In this document: positions 1-5,067 of the stretch, in pieces | How positions within the stretch are numbered: position 1 is the first letter of the stretch | Layout of the letters: every line of letters starts with the position of its first letter | Source: Deltaproteobacteria bacterium | GTDB lineage: Bacteria > Desulfobacterota_D > UBA1144 > Nemesobacterales > N074bin48 | Direction of reading: 5' to 3' | Assembly (NCBI GenBank): GCA_004356685.1 | Contig: SMWS01000130.1 | Span: 1 to 5,067 of the forward strand | DNA length: 5,067 bases | Notes under the pieces: model-generated | Seen by the model: only the letters and a program-made list of their open reading frames with translations | What the model was told of the DNA's origin: nothing | Database searches by the model: none | Program-made: the position numbers and the translations under genes

Positions 1-1083
1 GAGGATGATTTTGAGTTTGAACAACCCACCACAAAAGAGCTGCAGAAGATAGAAGAAGAGGAAGAAAAGCATAAATGGACCCCGGATGAGCAGTTCAGGC
101 TGCTGTATTCGTATTTTAAGGATATGTCGGTAGAGCCTCTGCTAACAGCAAAAGAAGAGGTCTCGGTATCTTCAAAGATAAAGAAATGCGAATCAATGGC
201 AATGGATATGAGAAGGATAGTGGAAAGGAACACAAACGGCAGTATTAACCTAGTAAAAGGACTAAGGGGAAAGAAGAGAATAGAGAAGATAAAACTAATA
301 GAGAAAAGGGTAGAGCATTTAAATGGATACAAGAGAGCGTATTTAGAGAAGGCTAACTTATTCAAGGAGAGGTTTGTAAAAGCAAACCTGAGGTTAGTGG
401 TGAGTATAGGGAAGAGATACATGGGAAGGGGGCTTCCGCTGTCTGATTTAATACAGGAAGGCAATGTGGGGCTTATGAGGGCAGTGGAGAGATTTGATCA
501 TACAAAGGGGTATAAGTTTTCCACTTATGCATCGTGGTGGATACATCAGGCAATATCGAGGGCACTGCTTGATCAGACAAGGACGATAAGAGTGCCTGTG
601 TATGTGTTAGAGCAGGCAAGCAAGGTATATCGTATAAGCTCAATACTGCATAAGGAGCTTGGAAGAAAGCCAATGCCTGAAGAGGTAGCAGAAGAGGCTG
701 GGATATCGGTTGAGGGGGTAAAGAGGATACTGGATGCAACAACAAATGATGCTGTAAGGTTAGATACACCGATACTGGATGGAGAGAAGGCAACGCTCCT
801 TGATTTTGTAGCAGATGATGGCTCACCCGCGCCTGATTCTGTAATGGCAATGGATGGGCTTATGAAGAGGTTGAGGGAGTCTTTTGCAATACTTACCCCG
901 AGGGAAGAGGAGATAATAAGGCTTAGGTTTGGCATAGACAAGGAAAGTACTTATACCCTTGATGAAATAGGTAAAAGATTTGACCTCACAAGAGAAAGAA
1001 TCAGACAGATTGAAAAACGGGCATTAGAAAAGATTGCTGATTCTGATATGGGTACACTACTGAACAGTTTTCTTCAAAACTAG
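1..1083 (+). CDS. rpoD: RNA polymerase sigma-70 factor, RpoD/SigA type (5' end outside window)
   Basis: Sigma factor that directs RNA polymerase core to -10/-35 promoters. The frame is open from base 1, and 41 codons precede the first in-window ATG (124). Those codons encode an acidic stretch and the beginning of region 1.2 (DEQFRLLYSYFKDM), so the ATG at 124 is internal and the gene is 5'-partial, with 360 residues visible. In visible numbering, region 1.2 is about 29-65 (ending in PLLTAKEEV). A basic, poorly conserved spacer follows to about 120. Region 2 starts at FVKANLRLVV (125-134), with DLIQEGNVGLMRAVERFD at 149-166 and the -10-binding GYKFSTYASWWIHQAI at 170-185. Region 3 is about 190-265. 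Region 4 ends in the helix-turn-helix TLDEIGKRFDLTRERIRQIE (319-338). The region 4.2 residues that read the -35 box are intact. Differences from E. coli sigma-70 are WWIHQ for WWIRQ and VPVY for IPVH. It is probably the primary sigma, but a group 2 paralogue cannot be excluded without region 1.1. Confidence 0.93.
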   Translation, partial: EDDFEFEQPTTKELQKIEEEEEKHKWTPDEQFRLLYSYFKDMSVEPLLTAKEEVSVSSKIKKCESMAMDMRRIVERNTNGSINLVKGLRGKKRIEKIKLIEKRVEHLNGYKRAYLEKANLFKERFVKANLRLVVSIGKRYMGRGLPLSDLIQEGNVGLMRAVERFDHTKGYKFSTYASWWIHQAISRALLDQTRTIRVPVYVLEQASKVYRISSILHKELGRKPMPEEVAEEAGISVEGVKRILDATTNDAVRLDTPILDGEKATLLDFVADDGSPAPDSVMAMDGLMKRLRESFAILTPREEEIIRLRFGIDKESTYTLDEIGKRFDLTRERIRQIEKRALEKIADSDMGTLLNSFLQN

Positions 1084-1240
1084 TATTCTATTTATTGAAA
1101 AAGAATTATTATTTCCTTCCAATTTAATTAATTGTTTGGTTAAATGTTTGTATTGCTTTACATCATATTTCTTGTTTTTACAGTTCAGCATTTGTGCTTC
1201 TTTAATCTTAGTTGCTTTTAAAAGAGGAGAGTTTAATTAG
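1084..1240. other. Intergenic gap between sigma factor gene and cysC
   Basis: This is a 157-bp A+T-rich stretch, T-rich on the + strand, in contrast to the purine-rich sigma gene before it. I see no open frame of note, no tRNA-like fold and no GC-stem-plus-U-run terminator for the sigma gene. The right part carries a possible promoter and the cysC ribosome-binding site. Confidence 0.6.
1177..1206 (+). promoter_or_regulatory. Possible sigma-70 promoter for cysC
   Basis: TTTACA (1177-1182) differs from the -35 consensus by one base. It lies 18 bp before TTTAAT (1201-1206), which differs from the -10 consensus by one base. Transcription would start near 1213, leaving a leader of about 28 nt that contains the cysC ribosome-binding site. 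In such A+T-rich DNA, matches of this quality also arise by chance. Confidence 0.35.
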
Positions 1241-1762
1241 ATGAATGGATTTACAGTGTGGTTTACGGGACTGCCTAGCTCTGGTAAATCGACCTTGGCA
1301 AAAGTGTTAAGGGATGAAATTGAGAAGAAAAATAGGCATGTAGAAATACTGGATGGAGATGAGGTTAGGTTAAGACTTTCCAAGGGACTTGGCTTTTCTA
1401 AAAAAGATAGAGATGAAAATATCAGAAGGATATCTTATGTTGCAAAAATAATTACCAGATGTGGATCTGTTGCTCTTACATGTGCTATATCTCCCTATAA
1501 ATCTATAAGACAAGAGGCAAGAGAGGAAATTCAAGATTTTATTGAAGTTTTTGTGGATTGTGAATTAGAACAATGTATAAAAAGAGATTTAAAAGGACTA
1601 TATAAAAAGGCGCTTAGCGGTGAAATAAAAAATTTCACGGGAATTTCAGATCCCTATGAAAAACCGGATAATCCAGAAATTACAGTAAACACCTCATCAG
1701 AGACTATAGAGCAAAGCCTTAAAAAAATCGTCAGTGGCCTAACCAAACTAGGTTATTTGTAA
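1241..1762 (+). CDS. cysC: Adenylylsulfate (APS) kinase CysC
   Basis: Cytosolic kinase that phosphorylates APS at the 3'-OH using ATP to give PAPS, used for assimilatory sulfate reduction or as a sulfuryl donor. At 173 residues it is a single-domain enzyme without the N-terminal extension of E. coli CysC or the sulfurylase domain of fused forms. Family signatures in order are the P-loop GLPSSGKS (10-17), DGDEVR (38-43), GFSKKDRDENIRR (51-63), ISPY (83-86), whose Ser84 matches the conserved serine of the family, KGLYKKA (118-124) and NFTGI (131-135). The P-loop reads PSS where many relatives have SGA, which is a known variation. The ATG follows AGAGGAGA (1223-1230) by 10 nt, and the protein begins with the usual strand leading into the P-loop, so the start is sound. 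No sulfurylase (sat, cysDN) or PAPS reductase gene is in view. It is separated from both neighbours by gaps and may be a single transcription unit. Confidence 0.95.
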   Translation: MNGFTVWFTGLPSSGKSTLAKVLRDEIEKKNRHVEILDGDEVRLRLSKGLGFSKKDRDENIRRISYVAKIITRCGSVALTCAISPYKSIRQEAREEIQDFIEVFVDCELEQCIKRDLKGLYKKALSGEIKNFTGISDPYEKPDNPEITVNTSSETIEQSLKKIVSGLTKLGYL

Positions 1763-1784
1763 AATTTATTAGATAATTTGTGCC

Positions 1785-1834
1785 TTGACATTAGTGCGGG
1801 TCTGGGCATCTTATATATTATAGATACATATAAT
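1785..1834 (+). promoter_or_regulatory. Candidate promoter/operator region of the rrf2-suf operon
   Basis: A perfect -35 hexamer TTGACA lies at 1785-1790. At normal distance (18 bp) the only -10 candidate is TCTTAT (1809-1814, 4 of 6 matches). Better -10 matches lie too far away: TATATT (1814-1819) and a perfect TATAAT (1829-1834). The perfect TATAAT is the right arm of an inverted repeat, ATTATA (1817-1822), six bases, TATAAT (1829-1834), which could be an operator. The spacer also contains AGTGCGGGT (1793-1801), which resembles the half-site AGTCGGGT of IscR type 1 boxes with one extra base. Autorepression by the Rrf2 protein is the usual arrangement in this family, but the exact start and operator cannot be fixed from sequence alone. 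Confidence 0.5.
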
Positions 1835-1853
1835 CCATAATAGGTATTAAATT

Positions 1854-2261
1854 ATGCAGGTTAGCAGAACTTTAGATTATGCCGTAAGGTCTCTTACTTT
1901 TATGGGTAGAAGGCCAGTTGACATGTTGAATATGAAGGAAATTTCTGACAGTCAGCATATTCCTTTGAACTATCTTGCAAAAATTATGAGAAGGCTTGTA
2001 GAAAGAGGGATATTAAAGTCAATGGTTGGTCCCGAAGGAGGATATGTGCTTAGAAGGCAGCCTTCGGAGATAACTTTAAAAGAGGTATATGAGGCAATTG
2101 AAGGGGAATTTAGAATAATAGATTGTATGGATAAGAATAAAATTTGTATTTTCCATGATCAATGTCCCCAGTTGCCGGTATGGGATAAAATAAAGGTAGC
2201 TATGCTGCATATACTAGAAAGCACATCGATATACGATATGATCAAAAATACAGAGCAATGA
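1854..2261 (+). CDS. Rrf2-family Fe-S transcriptional regulator (IscR/NsrR/SUF-regulator type)
   Basis: A 135-residue winged-helix DNA-binding protein of the Rrf2 family, whose members bind a Fe-S cluster and control Fe-S assembly or stress genes. The N-terminal region (MQVSRTLDYAVRSL) is typical. The recognition region is IPLNYLAKIMRRLVERGIL (36-54), and the wing holds the hallmark GPEGGYVL (59-66). Cluster ligands are expected at Cys91, Cys98 and Cys104 (C-x6-C-x5-C), followed by PQLPVW. His107, the fourth ligand of E. coli IscR, is Leu here, whereas Asp8 is present at the position used as fourth ligand in Streptomyces NsrR. The ribosome-binding site is weak (AGG at 1842-1844, 9 nt from the ATG), which fits low expression of a regulator. 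The stop lies 24 bp before sufB and within the same transcription unit, so its likely target is the suf operon. Which named subgroup it belongs to (IscR, NsrR, SufR-like Rrf2) is not settled. Confidence 0.92.
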   Translation: MQVSRTLDYAVRSLTFMGRRPVDMLNMKEISDSQHIPLNYLAKIMRRLVERGILKSMVGPEGGYVLRRQPSEITLKEVYEAIEGEFRIIDCMDKNKICIFHDQCPQLPVWDKIKVAMLHILESTSIYDMIKNTEQ

Positions 2262-2285
2262 CAGTTTGAATATGGAGGTTTATTA

Positions 2286-3722
2286 ATGAGTGTTGATATT
2301 GAGCAACTAGCTGAACAGGAATATAAATATGGTTTTGTAACAGATATAGAGCAGGATATAGCGCCTAAAGGTTTGAATGAAGATGTCATAAGGATGATAT
2401 CCGAGAAAAAGAATGACCCTCAATGGTTACTTGATTGGAGATTAAAGGCCTATAATCACTGGTTAACGATGGATGTGCCTAAATGGCCCAATATAACATA
2501 TCCCGAAATAGATTTTAATGATATCAGCTATTATGCAGCTCCAAAAATTAAAGAAAAGCCAAAGAGCTTGGACGATATTGATCCAGAATTAAAAGAAACC
2601 TATGACAAGCTTGGTATTCCTCTAGAGGAGCAAAAAGTGCTGGCAGGTGTGGCTGTCGACATTGTGTTTGACAGTGTTTCACTTATTACAACTTTCAAAG
2701 AAAAATTAGCTGAGATAGGGATAATATTTTGTTCAATATCAGAAGCTGTTCAAGAGCATCCTGATTTGGTTAGAAAATATATGGGGTATGTGGTTCCTAC
2801 ACATGATAATTTTTATGCTGCGCTTAATTCAGCGGTATTTACAGATGGTTCATTTGTTTATATTCCCAAGGGTGTAAGGTGTCCCATGGAGCTATCAACC
2901 TATTTTAGAATTAATGCTGAAAATACCGGGCAGTTTGAAAGAACTTTGATTATAGCTGAACAGGGCAGCTATGTAAGTTATCTAGAGGGTTGTACTGCTC
3001 CCAAAAGGGATGAGAACCAGTTACACGCTGCAGTTGTTGAACTAATTGCCTATGATGATGCTACTATTAAGTATTCCACTATTCAGAACTGGTATCCTGG
3101 AGACAAAGATGGAAAGGGTGGTATATATAACTTTGTAACTAAGAGGGGCAGGTGTATTGGAAAAAGATCACGGATTTCATGGACTCAGGTTGAAACGGGT
3201 TCAGCAATTACATGGAAATATCCAAGCTGTATTTTAGAAGGTGACAATTCTATAGGTGAGTTTTATTCAGTTGCTCTTACCAACAATCACCAGCAGGCAG
3301 ATACTGGGACAAAAATGATTCATATTGGCAAAAACACTACAAGCACTATTATTACTAAAGGTATATCAGCCGGTTTTGGTCAGAATACATATAGAGGGCT
3401 TGTTCAAATAGGTAAAAATGCGGAGAATGCACGCAATTATTCTCAGTGCGACTCGATGCTTATAGGCGATAAATGTGGAGCTCATACTTTTCCTTATATT
3501 GAAGTTAATAATTCCACAGCGCAGATGGAGCATGAGGCGAGTACTTCTAAGATTGGTGAAGATCAGATATTTTACTGCCAGCAAAGAGGGCTTTCTGCAG
3601 AAGATGCAGTTTCATTAATTGTAAATGGTTTTTGTAAGGATGTATTTAAGGAGTTACCTTTCGAGTTTGCTGTAGAAGCAGAGAGGCTGCTAAGCGTCAG
3701 TTTAGAGGGTAGTGTGGGTTAA
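2286..3722 (+). CDS. sufB: Fe-S cluster assembly scaffold protein SufB
   Basis: Central subunit of the cytosolic SufBC2D complex. It receives sulfur from a cysteine desulfurase system and builds Fe-S clusters for delivery to apoproteins. The 478 residues are full length for the family (E. coli about 495). The N-terminal helical part contains DPQWLLDWRLKAYNHW (44-59), typical of SufB. The beta-helix core starts near FYAALNSAVFTDGSFVYIPK (176-195). SYLEGCTAP (231-239) carries Cys236, matching the conserved cysteine proposed to accept sulfur. NYSQCDSMLIG (384-394) carries Cys388, matching E. coli Cys405 at the SufB-SufD interface. MEHEAS (414-419) supplies His416 and Glu417, matching His433/Glu434. 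GEDQIFYCQQRG (424-435) and the C-terminal helices are also standard. GGAGG (2274-2278) stands 7 nt before the ATG, a strong ribosome-binding site. The gene is co-oriented with the Rrf2 gene and probably co-transcribed with it. No damage or unusual feature is seen. Confidence 0.98.
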   Translation: MSVDIEQLAEQEYKYGFVTDIEQDIAPKGLNEDVIRMISEKKNDPQWLLDWRLKAYNHWLTMDVPKWPNITYPEIDFNDISYYAAPKIKEKPKSLDDIDPELKETYDKLGIPLEEQKVLAGVAVDIVFDSVSLITTFKEKLAEIGIIFCSISEAVQEHPDLVRKYMGYVVPTHDNFYAALNSAVFTDGSFVYIPKGVRCPMELSTYFRINAENTGQFERTLIIAEQGSYVSYLEGCTAPKRDENQLHAAVVELIAYDDATIKYSTIQNWYPGDKDGKGGIYNFVTKRGRCIGKRSRISWTQVETGSAITWKYPSCILEGDNSIGEFYSVALTNNHQQADTGTKMIHIGKNTTSTIITKGISAGFGQNTYRGLVQIGKNAENARNYSQCDSMLIGDKCGAHTFPYIEVNNSTAQMEHEASTSKIGEDQIFYCQQRGLSAEDAVSLIVNGFCKDVFKELPFEFAVEAERLLSVSLEGSVG

Positions 3723-3738
3723 TCTTTATATTTTCCTG

Positions 3739-3763
3739 TTCTAAATAAACATTCATTTAGGAG
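3739..3763 (+). promoter_or_regulatory. Hairpin overlapping the sufC ribosome-binding site
   Basis: The 50-bp sufB-sufC gap contains CTAAAT (3741-3746), eight loop bases, then ATTTAG (3755-3760), a perfect 6-bp inverted repeat. In RNA it extends outward by a G-U pair (3740/3761) and a U-A pair (3739/3762). The right arm covers most of the sufC ribosome-binding site AGGAG (3759-3763), which lies 9 nt before the ATG. The stem is A-U rich and would be only moderately stable. There is no U-run after it, so it is not an intrinsic terminator. Confidence 0.4.
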
Positions 3764-3772
3764 TTAATATTT

Positions 3773-4531
3773 ATGTTAGAGATAAAAGATTTGCATGTAA
3801 AAATTGAGGATAAAGAGATTCTAAAAGGAGTTACTTTAACTATAAATCCTGGAGAAGTTCATTCTATTATGGGCCCAAATGGTTCTGGAAAAAGTACTCT
3901 CTCTCAGGTTTTGGCCGGTAGAGAATCATATAAAGTCACATCTGGGTCAATAACATTTAAAGGCAAGAATCTATTGGAACTAGCACCAGAACAAAGGGCT
4001 TGTGAAGGCATTTTTATGGCTTTTCAGTATCCAGTAGAGATTCCAGGGGTGGCAAATACTTATCTGCTGCGGGAAGCGCTTAACTCTAGAAGAAAATATC
4101 AGGGGCTGGAGCCTCTAAAGCATGTTGAGTTTATAAAAACCGTTAAAGAAAAGATGAAAAATCTGAAGATAGATGAAAGTATGTTAAACAGGTCTGTAAA
4201 CGAGGGGTTTTCTGGAGGCGAAAAGAAAAGAAATGAAATTTTTCAGATGCAGGTACTGGAGCCAGAGCTTTGCATATTGGATGAAACAGATTCTGGGCTG
4301 GATATTGACGCTTTACAAGTAGTTGCTGACGGCATTAATTCCATGAGGAATTCCAAACGATCTTTTATTATTATAACTCACTATCAAAGATTATTGAACT
4401 ATGTTGTGCCCGACTATGTTCATGTATTGATAGATGGAAAGATTGAGAAGTCAGGAAATAAAGAGTTGGCACTTGAACTTGAAGAGAAAGGTTACGCCGG
4501 TATTGGGGAACAGCTTCAAACCGCTTCATGA
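3773..4531 (+). CDS. sufC: SUF system ABC-type ATPase SufC
   Basis: Soluble ABC-type ATPase. It dimerises on SufB and SufD, and its ATP-driven movement remodels the SufBC2D scaffold during cluster assembly. It is not a transporter and has no membrane segments. The 252 residues are the normal length. All nucleotide-binding motifs are visible: Walker A GPNGSGKST (34-42), Q-loop Gln85 in AFQYPVEIPG, signature FSGGEKKRNEI (146-156), Walker B CILDE (167-171) with catalytic Glu171, D-loop SGLD (174-177) and H-loop His203 in ITHYQR. The motif combination DETDSGLDIDAL and the THYQRLLNYVVPDYVHVL segment are specific to SufC rather than to other ABC ATPases. The start is supported by AGGAG 9 nt upstream and by the protein beginning directly at the first beta strand (MLEIKDLHV). 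The gene lies 50 bp after sufB and 24 bp before sufD. Confidence 0.98.
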   Translation: MLEIKDLHVKIEDKEILKGVTLTINPGEVHSIMGPNGSGKSTLSQVLAGRESYKVTSGSITFKGKNLLELAPEQRACEGIFMAFQYPVEIPGVANTYLLREALNSRRKYQGLEPLKHVEFIKTVKEKMKNLKIDESMLNRSVNEGFSGGEKKRNEIFQMQVLEPELCILDETDSGLDIDALQVVADGINSMRNSKRSFIIITHYQRLLNYVVPDYVHVLIDGKIEKSGNKELALELEEKGYAGIGEQLQTAS

Positions 4532-4555
4532 ATTTATCGGAGTTAAAAAAAATAG

Positions 4556-5067
4556 ATGCAAATTATACTAAAAGATAATGTAGACAGTTATTTAGAAGGA
4601 TATAAGCAATTTAAAAAATTGGGTAATATCAACTCAACAGAGTTAATTAATAGTACCAAAGAAGACGCTATAGATAATTTTGTTAAGCTTGGCTTTCCCA
4701 CTATTAAGGATGAAGACTGGAGGTTTACAAATATACTTCCCATTGTTAAATCTAAGTTTAATTTGCAGAGCGAAAAACCGGTAGATATAGGAAAGATTGA
4801 TTTAAACAAATACATTATTCCAGAATTAAATAGTCATTTGATGGTATTTGTAGATGGTATTTTTTCAAAAGAGCTAAGTAATATAAAAACTACCGATAGT
4901 AACGTTAAGATAAAGCCTATTTCTGAATCTTTAAGTGATGACAGCAATGTTATTGACCAATATATTTTTAAGTGTGCGGACATCGAAACCGAAGCTTTTA
5001 CAGCCTTAAATACAGCATATTTTTTCGATGGAGCTTTTGTATATGTCCCTAAAAATACTGTATTGGA
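4556..5067 (+). CDS. sufD: Fe-S cluster assembly protein SufD (3' end outside window)
   Basis: SufB paralogue that completes the SufBC2D scaffold and is linked to iron entry and complex stability. The frame stays open to the right edge, giving 170 codons, or well under half of a usual SufD of about 400-430 residues. The N-terminal signature LGFPTIKDEDWRFTNI (45-60) is characteristic of SufD. The segment AFTALNTAYFFDGAFVYVPK (147-166) is the start of the beta-helix and parallels FYAALNSAVFTDGSFVYIPK in SufB, which confirms the paralogy. The ATG at 4556 is the first possible start, because an in-frame TAG (4553-4555) directly precedes it. The nearest ribosome-binding site, GGAG (4539-4542), is 13 nt away, longer than for the other genes here. 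Whether sufS, sufE or sufU follows cannot be seen. The catalytically important C-terminal part is also outside the window. Confidence 0.95.
   Translation, partial: MQIILKDNVDSYLEGYKQFKKLGNINSTELINSTKEDAIDNFVKLGFPTIKDEDWRFTNILPIVKSKFNLQSEKPVDIGKIDLNKYIIPELNSHLMVFVDGIFSKELSNIKTTDSNVKIKPISESLSDDSNVIDQYIFKCADIETEAFTALNTAYFFDGAFVYVPKNTVL

Noticed and set aside
124..126. ATG at 124 as the start of the sigma factor gene
   Set aside because: The frame continues upstream without a stop to base 1, and codons before 124 encode the first part of conserved region 1.2. The gene therefore begins outside the window.
195..855. 13-bp direct repeat AATGGCAATGGAT at 195-207 and 843-855
   Set aside because: Both copies are in the same coding frame and encode MAMD. 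It looks like a chance coincidence within one gene, with no flanking similarity.
473..941. Two long open frames on the minus strand inside the sigma gene
   Set aside because: They overlap each other and a well-conserved gene. Their low-complexity Leu/Ser/Pro-rich translations are what purine-rich coding DNA gives on the opposite strand.
1764..1781. A+T-only inverted repeat AAATT...AATTT after cysC as a terminator
   Set aside because: The stem has no G-C pairs and is not followed by a U-run, so it would not act as an intrinsic terminator.
2159..4815. Minus-strand open frames across the rrf2/sufB junction, within sufB and within sufD
   Set aside because: Each lies opposite a clearly recognised gene, shows no protein family features, and has no convincing start context.
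1..5067. A previously undescribed system
   Set aside because: All five genes belong to well-known families in a common arrangement, and no stretch over 300 bases lacks a gene. Nothing seen justifies claiming a new system.

Overview
The window holds five genes on the + strand. No mobile element, CRISPR array, RNA gene or unknown protein family is visible. The DNA is A+T-rich by eye, and Shine-Dalgarno sites are mostly of the GGAGG/AGGAG type. The sigma factor and SUF proteins are clearly bacterial. I cannot place the phylum securely. An Rrf2 regulator followed by sufB-sufC-sufD, together with this style of sigma factor, would fit an anaerobic or microaerophilic lineage such as Nitrospirota or Desulfobacterota, but this is only an inference.

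Layout. Positions 1-1083 carry the 3' part of an RpoD/SigA-type sigma-70 factor. Its reading frame is open to the left edge, so the true start lies outside the window. A 157-bp A+T-rich gap follows, with a possible promoter, and then cysC (APS kinase, 1241-1762). A 91-bp gap holds a consensus -35 box and an inverted repeat built around a perfect TATAAT. It leads into an Rrf2-family Fe-S regulator (1854-2261), sufB (2286-3722), sufC (3773-4531) and the start of sufD (4556 to the right edge).

How the genes work together. SufB, SufC and SufD form the SufBC2D scaffold/ATPase complex that builds Fe-S clusters. The Rrf2 protein has three cysteines spaced as in IscR/NsrR, and probably senses cluster status and controls the operon, itself included. 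CysC makes PAPS from APS and sits next to this module without an obvious transcriptional link, so the shared theme of sulfur may be coincidental. The sigma factor is an unrelated housekeeping-type neighbour.

The window is largely ordinary. The points that merit a second look are the possible NsrR-like ligand set of the regulator, the odd spacing of promoter elements in front of it, a predicted hairpin covering the sufC ribosome-binding site, substitutions in the promoter-contacting part of the sigma factor, and a codon-use change near the 3' end of the sigma gene.
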